From positions 1 to 64,000 of the forward strand of contig JANWVF010000036.1 in NCBI GenBank assembly GCA_025056965.1: a stretch of DNA of 64,000 bases, in the 5' to 3' direction. A model generated the notes under the pieces. That model made no database searches and had not been told where the DNA came from. It worked only from the letters and a program-made list of their open reading frames with translations. A program made the translations under genes and the position numbers. This stretch comes from Thermoflexales bacterium. GTDB lineage: Bacteria; Chloroflexota; Anaerolineae; J036; Brachytrichaceae. Within the stretch, counting starts at the first letter, position 1, and the number at the start of each line of letters is the position of its first letter. Below are positions 47,880 to 57,923 of this stretch, in pieces.

Positions 47880-48095
47880 TTATGGCGCGGAGCCGGCGGT
47901 CTCCGTGGCGCGCACAGCATCGTGGCGCTTGAGAGCGCGGCAGGCGATGGAGTCCGGACATGGTGTGGGCTGCTTGGCATCACTCGCGAAGACGTCGAAC
48001 CGGCTGAAGGCGAACAGGGCGAACGTCAGCACGATCAGCGATGCTAAGATGATCGTTGCGAGTTGGCGTCGGTTGAGCGCATAAAGGGTTCTCAT
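47880..48095 (-). CDS. 71-aa single-TM hypothetical protein translationally coupled to sugar permease
   Basis: MRTLYALNRRQLATIILASLIVLTFALFAFSRFDVFASDAKQPTPCPDSIACRALKRHDAVRATETAGSAP; start codon overlaps permease stop (4-nt overlap); hidden inside a longer spurious ORF in the track. Confidence 0.6.
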   Translation of the reverse strand: MRTLYALNRRQLATIILASLIVLTFALFAFSRFDVFASDAKQPTPCPDSIACRALKRHDAVRATETAGSAP

Positions 48096-48964
48096 CCTTT
48101 CAGACCAGTGGTCACGATGCCCTGGATCACGAAGCGCTGCGCCAAGAAGTAGAGAATGATGCACGGCGCGATGAACATCACGGCGCCGGCCATCTGCAGT
48201 GCCAATTCTCCGCCGCCGCGCATGTTGCGTAGGAAGTTGATGCCCAACGCCAAGGTATACAGGTTGCGATCGCTCAGGTAGATCAGCGGGGTCAGGAAGT
48301 CGTTCCAATTCGCCATGAATGAGAAGATGGCGATGGTAGCGAGCGCTGGCTTGGCCAGCGGCAGGATGATCTGCCAGTAGATGCGGAACTCGCTCGCGCC
48401 GTCAATCTTGGCCGCCTCGTCCAGCTCGGTGTTGATGGTCATGAAGAACTGGCGCAGCAGGAAGATGGAGAAGGCCGGGCCGAAGAATGGCGGCAGCACT
48501 AGTGGGCCAAACGTGTTGGCCATCCCCAATCCACGCACCCATAGGATGAAACTGGGGATCATCGTGACCGGATAAGGAATCATCATTGTGCTGAGCAGCA
48601 GGATGAACAACAGATTGCGTCCGGGGAAGCGCAGCCGAGCGAATCCGAACGCTACCAGCGAAGCCGAGAGCAGCTCGCCGAACACGGCGATCGTGGTGAC
48701 GATGACACTGTTGCGGAAGAAGGTGGCAAAAGGGATCATCTCGAAGACGCGCACGTAGTTCCGCCAGTTGAACTGGGTGGGTAGGAACTGGGGCGGAAAG
48801 CCAAGCGGCGCGCCGGTCTCGCGCAGCGACGACGTGAGCGACCACAGGAAAGGCAAGATGAAGATCGCGCCCAGGCCGATCAACAAACCATAGACGACCA
48901 AGGCGCGCGCAGTGCGGCGTGCGTACCACTGCGCCGAGTGACGTCTGAAGGTGATGGCCCCCAT
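48092..48964 (-). CDS. Carbohydrate ABC transporter permease (MalG-like)
   Basis: EAAKIDGASEFRIYWQIILPLAKPALATIAIFSFMANWNDFLTPL (EAA loop). Confidence 0.93.
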   Translation of the reverse strand: MGAITFRRHSAQWYARRTARALVVYGLLIGLGAIFILPFLWSLTSSLRETGAPLGFPPQFLPTQFNWRNYVRVFEMIPFATFFRNSVIVTTIAVFGELLSASLVAFGFARLRFPGRNLLFILLLSTMMIPYPVTMIPSFILWVRGLGMANTFGPLVLPPFFGPAFSIFLLRQFFMTINTELDEAAKIDGASEFRIYWQIILPLAKPALATIAIFSFMANWNDFLTPLIYLSDRNLYTLALGINFLRNMRGGGELALQMAGAVMFIAPCIILYFLAQRFVIQGIVTTGLKG

Positions 48965-48972
48965 CTATCTAC

Positions 48973-49917
48973 CTACTTCTTTGCTAAGCCTTCGTAATGC
49001 ACCCACAAGTCGGAGGTGCGCAGCAAGATTACCGTGCAGACGAGGATGATGAGGAACAAAAACCACGCCAGCGCCGAAGCGTAGCCCATCTCGAACCAGG
49101 TGAAGGCATTGCGATACAGGTAGAGCAGGTAGAACAAACTGGCGTTGGCCGGCCCGCCACCGGTCATGATGTACGAGACGGCGAAGGTCTGAAAGGTGCC
49201 GATGATGCCGGTGATTAGCGAGAACAAGATAACCGGTGAGATCATCGGCAGCGTAATGTGCCAGAAACGCTTCCAGCTGCCGGCGCCGTCCAGCTCGGCC
49301 GCTTCGTAAAGCTCCGTTGGCACGCCCTGCAAGGCAGCGATAAAGATCACTACCGTGCCGCCGACGCCCCACAAACTCATCAAGATGAAGGCCGGCATTG
49401 TCCATTCCGGGTCGCCCAACCAGTTGGGGCCGGGCAGGCCGAGCAGCGAGAGGAAGTAGTTGATGATGCCGAAGCGCGCGTTGAAGATCCATGCGAACAC
49501 GATCGCCACGGCTACGCCGGAGATGAGCGAGGGCAAGTAGAAGATGGTGCGAAAGATGCGTTGGCCGAAGACTTTCTGGTTGAGCAGCACCGCCAACCCC
49601 AACGCGATGATCAGCCCCAGCGGCACGCTGAACAGCGTATAGACCGAGGTGACGCGCAGCGAGTGATAGAACAAGTCATCGCTGAACATGCGCGTGTAGT
49701 TGCTCAGGCCGAGCCAGACGGGGTCGCGGCCGGGGCTATAGCGCGTGAAGCTGAGCACGAATGAGGCGATGATCGGGCCGGCCAAGAAGACCACGAATCC
49801 GATCAGCCACGGGCTGATGAAGAGATAACCCACAATCGCCTCGCGGCGGGCGAGCGGCGAGCCGAACACACTGCGTTTGCGCGCAGGAGCAACCGGAGCA
49901 GCAGCGGCGTGTGCCAT
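48973..49917 (-). CDS. Sugar ABC transporter permease (MalF-like)
   Basis: YEAAELDGAGSWKRFWHITLPMISPVILFSLI. Confidence 0.93.
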   Translation of the reverse strand: MAHAAAAPVAPARKRSVFGSPLARREAIVGYLFISPWLIGFVVFLAGPIIASFVLSFTRYSPGRDPVWLGLSNYTRMFSDDLFYHSLRVTSVYTLFSVPLGLIIALGLAVLLNQKVFGQRIFRTIFYLPSLISGVAVAIVFAWIFNARFGIINYFLSLLGLPGPNWLGDPEWTMPAFILMSLWGVGGTVVIFIAALQGVPTELYEAAELDGAGSWKRFWHITLPMISPVILFSLITGIIGTFQTFAVSYIMTGGGPANASLFYLLYLYRNAFTWFEMGYASALAWFLFLIILVCTVILLRTSDLWVHYEGLAKK

Positions 49918-49933
49918 ATGTGCGCTTTAGATT

Positions 49934-49969
49934 GGCGCAGGGCGGCGCAGCTACCGACCGCCCTACGCC
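49934..49969 (-). repeat. Intergenic hairpin between sugar-binding protein and permease genes
   Basis: GGCGcAGGGCGG-cgcagctaccga-CCGCCCTaCGCC. Confidence 0.75.
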
Positions 49970-49990
49970 GATCCACCCAGCCCCTGCGGT

Positions 49991-51379
49991 TCACGCCCGG
50001 CGGGCAAGTTCTTCGTCTACCTTCGGCGCAGCAGTTGCCATCGCCTCGGCGACGCTCTTTTTGCCGGTGAAGGCCAGGTCCAATTCCGCTTGGATTAGCC
50101 CTTGGATCTTGTCGAACTTCTCGCCGGCGCCGGGGACGCGCAAGACACCCGGCTGCGCGACGATCTCCGGCAGCGCGCCGTAGCCAAGCCGCTCATGATC
50201 CGGGCCGGTGAAGGTAGACATCAGCGACTTAAGCGGTGGGATGTAAGGCGTCACGCTGTCAATCGGGCGCTGCAGCACAAAATCGCGCGCATAGGCCCAG
50301 GCTGCCGGAACCATCTTCGAGTTTGCGCCGATGGACCAACAGCCCAGATGCATGTACCAAACGCGCTGGCCGATGTTGGACTTGGGCGAGAGCACCGCGC
50401 GCCAATTTGCGCCCTGCGTTTCCTTCAGCTCGCCTAGGTCCCAGTAGTTGCCCAGCCGCATGGCAATCATGCCGCCAGCGAACACCTTTGCCATGCTGCC
50501 GCCCAGCATCTGGTAGGCCGTCTGATCCACGGCGACCTTGTCCTTGTTCACCATGTCGTACCAGAATTGCACGGCCTCGACTGCCGCCGGCTCGGTGATC
50601 GTGGTCTTGGTCTCGTCGGCATTGAAGATATCGCCACCGTTCGACCAGATCATGTACTGCCAGGTCACGAACCAATTGTCGAAGCTCAGGCCATAGCGCT
50701 CGACCTTGTCACCCTGCGCAACGTGGAGTTTGAGCGCGGCCTCACGCACGTCGTTCCACGTCCAGTCAGGCGTGGGCGGCTGCAGGCCAGCCTGCTCAAA
50801 ATGATCCACGTTGTAATACAGCGACACCGGACCGGGCATGAAGCCGTAGACAAAGGCATAGGACTTGCCCTGCCAACTCTGAGCCGGGATGATGACAGGT
50901 AGGATGTCGTCGCGCTTGACTTGATCGTCACTGTCAATTAGGTCGTCGAGCGGACGCAGCGCGCCGTTAGCAGCGTAAGGCTGCACGTAGCCCTCCCACA
51001 TGTCGAAAACGTCGGGCAGCGTGTTGGCTGCCATCATCGTTTGCAGCTTTTCAAAGTAGCCCTGGCCGGCCGGCAAGATCTCCGGCACGATCTTCACGCC
51101 GGGATACCTGGTCTCGAAGTCGGCATTGAATTTGTTGCGCAAGGGCTCTTCGGACGGTGTGGCGCAGCACACCATCACCCGCAAGTCGCCGGTCATACCT
51201 TCGGCGACAGGCTGTGCTGCCGGCGTCAGTTCCTGTCCACCGGCTCCACTGACCGACGGCTGTGCCGGTGCAGCAGGCGCGGCGCAGGCCGCCAGCGCAG
51301 CAGTTGCACCACCTAAACCGACCAGCTTCAACCATTGCCGGCGACTCATCGTGCGAACAGACTTCTGGGTCATTTGCAT
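49991..51379 (-). CDS. Extracellular (sugar) ABC transporter substrate-binding protein, family 1
   Basis: Tat/lipoprotein-like signal SRRQWLKLVGLGGATAALAACAAP; ABC SBP body. Confidence 0.92.
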   Translation of the reverse strand: MQMTQKSVRTMSRRQWLKLVGLGGATAALAACAAPAAPAQPSVSGAGGQELTPAAQPVAEGMTGDLRVMVCCATPSEEPLRNKFNADFETRYPGVKIVPEILPAGQGYFEKLQTMMAANTLPDVFDMWEGYVQPYAANGALRPLDDLIDSDDQVKRDDILPVIIPAQSWQGKSYAFVYGFMPGPVSLYYNVDHFEQAGLQPPTPDWTWNDVREAALKLHVAQGDKVERYGLSFDNWFVTWQYMIWSNGGDIFNADETKTTITEPAAVEAVQFWYDMVNKDKVAVDQTAYQMLGGSMAKVFAGGMIAMRLGNYWDLGELKETQGANWRAVLSPKSNIGQRVWYMHLGCWSIGANSKMVPAAWAYARDFVLQRPIDSVTPYIPPLKSLMSTFTGPDHERLGYGALPEIVAQPGVLRVPGAGEKFDKIQGLIQAELDLAFTGKKSVAEAMATAAPKVDEELARRA

Positions 51380-51539
51380 GTTTTAGAACCTCCCAAAACT
51401 CCAGAGCTTTCCCCTGGTTAGGACTCGAGTTTGCTTCGCCTATCGGGCAGCGCGTGACGAACCTTCCGTAGGCGGTCACTCAGGTCTTGCCGGCTCGATG
51501 AAGTTGGTCTTTTCGTCAGCGACCGGCGACGTAGCAGCG

Positions 51540-51568
51540 ATAGTAGATGCGACCTCGGCAATTGTCAA
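51540..51568 (-). promoter_or_regulatory. Sigma70-like promoter of the sugar ABC operon
   Basis: Reverse strand TTGACA(51568..51563)-17 bp-TACTAT(51545..51540). Confidence 0.6.
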
Positions 51569-51714
51569 TCACAGAGCGCTTTGCTTTGCGCTTTTAGCCG
51601 CGTCTCACGCTATCCTCAGAAAGATGTGCTAGATGTGGGGTAGGCATTCAAGGAAGGGCGCAACTTCATCCCGGCATCCAGCGGCACGTCCCTTAAGAAC
51701 ACGAGACCCGGCAC

Positions 51715-52569
51715 ATGAACAGGCGAGGCGCGCTCGAGCGCGACGATTCTTCCTCAAACACGCGCCAGACAGGCTGGGCCACCCTGCCCGATCGCTTACG
51801 TACGCCTCTTGCGCTCATCATCGGCATGCTCGCAGCGCTAATCGCGGTCGCCCTTTACGATGCCCTCACGCCCGATCCACCACGATTGACCCTGCGCGAC
51901 GTCAACGAGGCTATTGTCCGGGCCATGGCCTCGGCTACGCCTCGGCCGCCGCTCTCCATTGGCGCATTTCAAGCTGTTGCCCCCGCCCTCGTGCTCATCC
52001 AGGCCGAGCATTCCGCACTTGACGGCGACCGGCGCCCGGGGATAGGCAGCGGCGTCATTGTCAACGATCGCGGGCTGATCCTCACCAGCCTCCACGTAGT
52101 CGAAGGCGCTCAGGAGATCCGTTTGACGTTTGCCGACGGCACCGAGGCAAACGCCTGGGTGATTGCCAAACAACCGGAGAACGACATTGCTGTGTTGCAA
52201 CCCAGCCGCCTGCCGAGCCTGCTCGTGCCTGCGCCGCTGGGTAACCCCAATGCGCTGCGCGTAGGTGATGAAGCCTTCGTCGTCGGCAATCCGCTTGGCT
52301 TATATGGCTCGCTGAGCGCCGGCGTGATCTCCGGACTGAAGCGCTCGTTCAAGCCATCAGGAAGCGGCCGACAGATGGACAACCTCATCCAGTTCGACGC
52401 AGCCGTGAACCCCGGCAGCTCCGGTGGGCCGTTGCTCAACCGCTACGGACAAGTTGTCGGCATTGTGACCGGTTTATCCAATCCCAGCGGACAAGAGGCG
52501 TTCAGCGGAATCGGCTTCGCCGTGCCGATAGACATCGCCGGCGGCGCAGCAGGCATGCCATCTTACTGA
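51715..52569 (+). CDS. Membrane-anchored trypsin-like serine protease (S1C/HtrA-like) without PDZ domain
   Basis: LTSLHVVEG (His), NDIAVLQ (Asp), AVNPGSSGGPLLNRYGQVVGIVTG (Ser), ends after GIGFAVPID. Confidence 0.9.
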   Translation: MNRRGALERDDSSSNTRQTGWATLPDRLRTPLALIIGMLAALIAVALYDALTPDPPRLTLRDVNEAIVRAMASATPRPPLSIGAFQAVAPALVLIQAEHSALDGDRRPGIGSGVIVNDRGLILTSLHVVEGAQEIRLTFADGTEANAWVIAKQPENDIAVLQPSRLPSLLVPAPLGNPNALRVGDEAFVVGNPLGLYGSLSAGVISGLKRSFKPSGSGRQMDNLIQFDAAVNPGSSGGPLLNRYGQVVGIVTGLSNPSGQEAFSGIGFAVPIDIAGGAAGMPSY

Positions 52570-52640
52570 GCCCAGTCATAGGCGCTGTGCTGACATGCAA
52601 CGGCACAGCGCCTCAAATCTTTTGGCACGGAGTGTTCGTG

Positions 52641-53651
52641 ATGGAGCAAAACAGAACGGTTGAAACGCGGACGATCATCGAGCGCTTGCTCTACGAGGTG
52701 AAGAAGGTGATCGTCGGCCAAGATCACCTGCTGGAGCGCCTGGCGGTCGCGTTGCTGGCGCGCGGGCACATCCTCGTTGAAGGCGTGCCGGGGCTGGCCA
52801 AGACCATGACGATCAAGACGCTGGCCGATGCGATTGGCGGATCGTTCAAGCGCATTCAATTTACCCCCGACCTGGTTCCGGCCGATCTCGTAGGCACGCG
52901 CATCTACAACCAGAAGACCGGTGAGTTCAACGTCGCGCTCGGCCCGGTGTTCACCAATCTGCTGCTGGCCGACGAGATCAACCGCGCGCCGGCTAAGGTG
53001 CAAAGTGCCCTGTTGGAAGTGATGCAAGAGCGCCAGGTGACCATCGGCGGCGAAACATTTAAGGTGCCCAATCCGTTCTTGGTGATGGCGACCCAGAACC
53101 CGATCGAATCCGAAGGCACCTACGATTTGCCGGAGGCGCAGGTGGATCGCTTCATGATGAAGGTGATCGTGGGCTACCCTACGCCGACTGAGGAATTCGT
53201 TATCGTCGAGCGCATGACCGGCTACTTGGACGCGGTGCAGAAAGTGCTGACCACCGAGCAACTGCTCGACCTTCAAAAGCGCGCGTATCAGGTGTATGTA
53301 GATCCGGCCCTGATCGAGTACGCCATCCGCGTGGTGAACGCCACACGACGGCCGAAAGACGTCGGGCTTAAAGAGTTGGAGCGCTACATTATGTTTGGAG
53401 CCAGCCCGCGCGCCTCGATCAACCTCATCCTCACGGCCAAGGCGCTGGCTTTCGTCCGCGGCCGCACTTACGCATTGCCTGACGACGTCGTGGATATGGC
53501 GCTGGATGTGCTGCGTCATCGCATCGTTCTATCCTACGAAGCACTCTCCGATAACGTCTCCAGCGACGAGCTGATCAAGCGCATCCTTGATCGGATTCCG
53601 ATCCCGGTGGTGCCTTTGCATGAGCACGCCAACGTTCGCGTCAACGCCTGA
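52641..53651 (+). CDS. MoxR-family AAA ATPase
   Basis: [60 protein letters not shown]. Confidence 0.95.
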   Translation: MEQNRTVETRTIIERLLYEVKKVIVGQDHLLERLAVALLARGHILVEGVPGLAKTMTIKTLADAIGGSFKRIQFTPDLVPADLVGTRIYNQKTGEFNVALGPVFTNLLLADEINRAPAKVQSALLEVMQERQVTIGGETFKVPNPFLVMATQNPIESEGTYDLPEAQVDRFMMKVIVGYPTPTEEFVIVERMTGYLDAVQKVLTTEQLLDLQKRAYQVYVDPALIEYAIRVVNATRRPKDVGLKELERYIMFGASPRASINLILTAKALAFVRGRTYALPDDVVDMALDVLRHRIVLSYEALSDNVSSDELIKRILDRIPIPVVPLHEHANVRVNA

Positions 53652-54525
53652 GCGCATCCTGCGTCGCCTGGACTGGCACGTAGTGCGGCGGCTGGATGGC
53701 CTGCTCCAGGGTGACTATCGCAGTTTGATGCGCGGCTACGGCTTGGATTTCGCCGATTTGCGCGAATATCAGCACGGCGACGACATCCGCTACATTGATT
53801 GGAATGTCACCGCGCGCATGGACTCGCCTTACATCCGCGAGTATCACGAGGATCATGACCTAACCGCCTGGTTCCTGCTCGACCTCAGCCCTTCTGTGGA
53901 CTTCGGCACCGTCGCCACGCAGCGCCAAAAGCGCATGGTGTTGATTGATTGCGTCGCCACGCTGGCGCGCGTGCTCAACCGCAACGGGAATCGCGTCGGC
54001 GCAGTGTTGTACGACGGCCGGGCGCAGCGCACCATCCCCGTCGGGAGTGGACGTATTCACGTGTTGCGCATCATCAACGACCTGCTCAGCTACCCACAAC
54101 TGTCGCGCGCGCCGTTCACCGATCTCACGCCGCTGCTTGAATTGGCGCTGAGCACATTCAAGCGCCGGTCGCTCATCTTGATCGTCTCCGACTTCATCAG
54201 TGTCCCCGGCTGGGAGCGCGCGCTGCACCTGCTCAACCGGCGCCATGAAGTATTAGCCGTGCGCATCTGGGATCGGCGCGAGGCCGAGTTGCCCGACGTG
54301 GGTTTGGTGGTGATGGAAGACGCCGAGACGGGCGAGCAAATCTACGTGGACACGAGCGACACCCGCTTTCGCAAGCGCTTCGAGGAGGCAGCGCGCCGGC
54401 GCGAGGCGGCGCTCAACGAGGCATTCAAGCGGGCCGGCGTGGATGCCCTGTCGCTCTCGACTGATGAAGACCTAGTGGACGCACTGATGCGCTTTGCGAC
54501 GCGCCGCAAACGGCGCCGGAGGTGA
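53620..54525 (+). CDS. DUF58 domain-containing protein
   Basis: GLDFADLREYQHGDDIRYIDWNVTARMDSPYIREYHEDHDLTAWFLLDLSPSVDFGT. Confidence 0.94.
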   Translation: MSTPTFASTPERILRRLDWHVVRRLDGLLQGDYRSLMRGYGLDFADLREYQHGDDIRYIDWNVTARMDSPYIREYHEDHDLTAWFLLDLSPSVDFGTVATQRQKRMVLIDCVATLARVLNRNGNRVGAVLYDGRAQRTIPVGSGRIHVLRIINDLLSYPQLSRAPFTDLTPLLELALSTFKRRSLILIVSDFISVPGWERALHLLNRRHEVLAVRIWDRREAELPDVGLVVMEDAETGEQIYVDTSDTRFRKRFEEAARRREAALNEAFKRAGVDALSLSTDEDLVDALMRFATRRKRRRR

Positions 54526-54531
54526 TGTCTC

Positions 54532-55542
54532 ATGTCCTTTATCTGGCCTGGGATGCTGTTATCTCTGCTGGCGCTGCTGCCGCTTGCGGCGTTGTATGCG
54601 CGCGCACAGGTGCGCCGCCGACAAATTGCTGCGCGCTACGGCAGCTTGGGAATCCTGCGTCAGGCCGACGGCGGCCGGCTCGGCCTGCGTCGTCACATCC
54701 CTGCGACGTTCATGTTCGCCGGCTTGGCAGTCTTGGCGGTTGCCCTCGCCCGCCCGCAAGCCGTGCTCAGCCTGCCTCGGGCACAGGGCACGGTAGTGCT
54801 CACCTTCGACGTGTCAGGCAGCATGGCCGCCGACGACATTCAGCCCACGCGCATGGAAGCTGCAAAAGCTGCGGCGCGCGAATTCGTACAGCGCCAGCCG
54901 CGCACGGTTCAAATCGGCGTAGTCGCCTTCAGCGACAGCGGCATGCAGGTGCTGCCGCCGACCGATGACCGACAGGCCATCCTATCGGCTATCGGTCGTT
55001 TGTCGCCATCGCGCGGCACCTCGCTGGCCAACGGCATCTTCGCCGCCCTCACGGCAATTGACGAGCTGGAGAGCGCAGAGACGACAAATTACTACAGCAA
55101 TCGCGCACCACAGCCGACGCCTACGCCGACGCCGATGCCACCGGGGGTATATCAGCCCGCCGTCATCGTGCTGCTCACCGACGGCGAGAACACCGTGCCG
55201 CCTGATCCGTTGGCGGCGACTGAGGCGGCCGTCTATCGTGGCGTGCGCGTCCACACCGTCGGCATGGGCAGCCCGGAAGGCGCGCTGCTAAAGATTGAAG
55301 GGTTCACCGTGCACACTCGGCTCGACGAGCCGCTGCTGCGATATATTGCTGAGCGCACCGGCGGCAGCTACTACAACGCGCAAACCGAGGACGATCTGCA
55401 CACCATCTACGATAGCATCGGCGCCCAACTGGTGGTCGAGCCGGAGGAAACCGAAATCACCGCCCTGTTCGCCGGACTGGGCGTCGTCCTGTTGCTGATC
55501 GGCGGCGCGCTGTCGCTGGCGTGGCTCAATCGCCTGCCGTGA
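54532..55542 (+). CDS. VWA domain membrane protein (BatA-like)
   Basis: VVLTFDVSGSMAADDIQPTRMEAAK (MIDAS), terminal TM helices. Confidence 0.93.
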   Translation: MSFIWPGMLLSLLALLPLAALYARAQVRRRQIAARYGSLGILRQADGGRLGLRRHIPATFMFAGLAVLAVALARPQAVLSLPRAQGTVVLTFDVSGSMAADDIQPTRMEAAKAAAREFVQRQPRTVQIGVVAFSDSGMQVLPPTDDRQAILSAIGRLSPSRGTSLANGIFAALTAIDELESAETTNYYSNRAPQPTPTPTPMPPGVYQPAVIVLLTDGENTVPPDPLAATEAAVYRGVRVHTVGMGSPEGALLKIEGFTVHTRLDEPLLRYIAERTGGSYYNAQTEDDLHTIYDSIGAQLVVEPEETEITALFAGLGVVLLLIGGALSLAWLNRLP

Positions 55543-55567
55543 GGCCGAAAGTTCTGGGAGGTTCATA

Positions 55568-56638
55568 ATGAGCTTGCTCTGGCCGGGATTCCTCGTTTTG
55601 TTGGCAGCGATTCCTCTGCTCATCGCGCTCTACGTTTGGATGCAGCGACGACGGCGGCGCTTCGCCGTGCGTTTCTCCAGCCTGGCGCTGGTGCGCGAGG
55701 CGCAGCCGAAGCGCGCGCGATGGAGGAGGTACCTGCCGCCGGCTTTGTTCCTCGCGGCGCTGGCAAGCCTGATGTTCGCGCTCGCGCGGCCGGTGACGGT
55801 GTTTGCCGTGCCCAGCAGCAAGACGACGATCATCATGGCGATGGACGTATCGCGCAGCATGTGCTCGACCGACATCCCGCCTAATCGCCTCGTCGCGGCC
55901 CAGAACGCGGCGCTGACGTTCATCGAAAATCAGCGGCCCGATGTGCCGATCGGCCTCGTCGCCTTCGCTGGCTTCGCGGAGCTGATCCAAGCGCCCACCA
56001 CCGATCGCGCCGCCTTGCGCGAAGCGATTTTGAGCCTGACGACCGGCCGGCGCACGGCCATCGGCAGCGCCATCCTCAAGTCGCTGGAGGTGATCGCTGA
56101 AGCAGATCCCGAGGTGCCGCCGCCGGTCACCGATCGCGCGACGACCGTTCAACCCACGCCCGTCGCCCCCGGCCAGTTCGCGCCTCACATCATCGTGCTA
56201 CTCACCGACGGCGCGAACAACGCCGGCCCGCGGCCCGAAGAGGCGGCGCAACAGGCCGCCGCGCGCGGCATTCGCGTATACACCATCGGCTTCGGCACGG
56301 CACAGGGCGGCGAGATGCCCAACTGCAATCCGCGCTACGTGGGCAACGAGCCGTATAGCAGCTTTGGGATGGGCAGCGGTGCGTTCGGGGCCGGGTTCAT
56401 GGGCCGCTTCCAACGCGGCATTGACGAGGAGACGCTCAAGCGTGTGGCGGCCATGACCTCGGCGCAATACTACCCCGCCGAGAGCCTTGAAGAGCTGGTG
56501 AGCGTCTTTCGTGACTTGCCCACCCACCTCATCGCCAAGTATCAGACGCAGGAGATCAGCTTCGCCTTCGCTGCGCTAGGCGCGCTGCTGGCAGCGCTGG
56601 CATTTGCCCTTTCGCTGTGGTGGCATCCGCTGTTGTGA
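55568..56638 (+). CDS. VWA domain membrane protein (BatA/BatB-like)
   Basis: IIMAMDVSRSMCSTDIPPNRLVAAQNAALTFIENQRPDVPIGLVAFAGFAEL. Confidence 0.92.
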   Translation: MSLLWPGFLVLLAAIPLLIALYVWMQRRRRRFAVRFSSLALVREAQPKRARWRRYLPPALFLAALASLMFALARPVTVFAVPSSKTTIIMAMDVSRSMCSTDIPPNRLVAAQNAALTFIENQRPDVPIGLVAFAGFAELIQAPTTDRAALREAILSLTTGRRTAIGSAILKSLEVIAEADPEVPPPVTDRATTVQPTPVAPGQFAPHIIVLLTDGANNAGPRPEEAAQQAAARGIRVYTIGFGTAQGGEMPNCNPRYVGNEPYSSFGMGSGAFGAGFMGRFQRGIDEETLKRVAAMTSAQYYPAESLEELVSVFRDLPTHLIAKYQTQEISFAFAALGALLAALAFALSLWWHPLL

Positions 56639-56731
56639 TGCCTCGGCGGCCCTCCGCGCCTGATCCACCCGGCCAGCGGCGCCGGAGCGCAATGATCTTC
56701 GCATCTACAATCTCTGCTGGGTCAATCGGCT

Positions 56732-57913
56732 ATGACGACGCGACATCCTTTACCCGGCATCCAAACGCGCGTGATTCAGGGTGCGCGCCCGTTCAACGAC
56801 ACGGCAGCCGTGATGCCGCCGATCTATCAGACGGCGACCTATCAGCTGCCCTCACCGGAGATCGGCGCGGCAATCGCCGCCGAAGTCGCGCCGACGCAGT
56901 TTTACACCCGCTACGGTTCGCCGAACAACAAGCAGGTCGAGGCGTTGCTCGCCACGCTCGAGGGCAGCGAAGCCGCGCTGGTGCTGGGCAGCGGGATGGC
57001 CGCGGTCAGCACGGCGCTGCTCTCGAATCTCAAGGCTGGCGACCATGTCGTGGCGCAGCGCACGCATTACACCGCTACCTTGTCGCTGCTGAGCGACGTG
57101 CTGCCGCGCTTCGGCATCGAGGTTACGCAAGTGGACCAGCGCGACACGGAAGCCTTCGCACGGGCGATGCGGCCGAACACCAAGATCGTCTACACCGAGA
57201 CGCCGACCAACCCGACGATGGATCTGACCGACCTGCGCGCGACCGCGGAGATCGCGCATGCGCGCGGCGCGCTGGCCATCACCGACAACACGTTTGCCTC
57301 GGCCTACAACCAGCGTCCGCTCGAGCTGGGCTACGATTTGGTCGTCCACAGCGCGACCAAGTATCTGAACGGCCACAGCGACGTGACCGCCGGCGTGATC
57401 TGCGGCTCACGCGCGTTGATCGAGAAGGCCTGGGAGCACCTACGGGTAAACGGGCCGCTGCTACATCCCTTCGAGGCATGGCTGCTGCGGCGCGGCTTGC
57501 TGACTTATGGGCTGCGCATGGCCCGGCACAATGCCAACGCCCTAGCCGTGGCGCGCTTTCTAGAGTCGCACCCGGCCGTGAGCAAGGTGTATTACCCCGG
57601 CTTGGAGTCGCATCCCCAGCATGCGCTGGCCAAACGTCAGATGCCGGGCGGATTCGGCGGGATGGTCGCGTTTGAGCTGAAGGGTGGCTATGAGGCCGCC
57701 TATCGTGCCATTGGTCGGACGAAGTTGTGCATCCTCGCCGTCAGCCTAGGCGGCGTTGAGACGCTGATCACCCACCCGGCCTCGATGGTGCACTCGCAGC
57801 AGACGGACGAGCAACGCGCGCAGGCCGGCATCGTGCCGGGTCTGATCCGGTTGTCGGTCGGCTGCGAGGACGCCGACGACATCATCGCGGATCTGGCGCA
57901 GGCGCTAGCCTAG
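56732..57913 (+). CDS. Cys/Met-metabolism PLP enzyme (cystathionine gamma-synthase/lyase or methionine gamma-lyase family)
   Basis: ETPTNPTMDLTDLRA, ITDNTFASAYNQRPLELGYDLVVHSATKYLNGHSDVTAG. Confidence 0.93.
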   Translation: MTTRHPLPGIQTRVIQGARPFNDTAAVMPPIYQTATYQLPSPEIGAAIAAEVAPTQFYTRYGSPNNKQVEALLATLEGSEAALVLGSGMAAVSTALLSNLKAGDHVVAQRTHYTATLSLLSDVLPRFGIEVTQVDQRDTEAFARAMRPNTKIVYTETPTNPTMDLTDLRATAEIAHARGALAITDNTFASAYNQRPLELGYDLVVHSATKYLNGHSDVTAGVICGSRALIEKAWEHLRVNGPLLHPFEAWLLRRGLLTYGLRMARHNANALAVARFLESHPAVSKVYYPGLESHPQHALAKRQMPGGFGGMVAFELKGGYEAAYRAIGRTKLCILAVSLGGVETLITHPASMVHSQQTDEQRAQAGIVPGLIRLSVGCEDADDIIADLAQALA

Positions 57914-57923
57914 GGCGGCTGCC

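Noticed and set aside
52563-53519. 318-aa minus-strand ORF
   Set aside because: Exact shadow of the MoxR ATPase gene; the plus frame has full family motifs, the minus frame has none.
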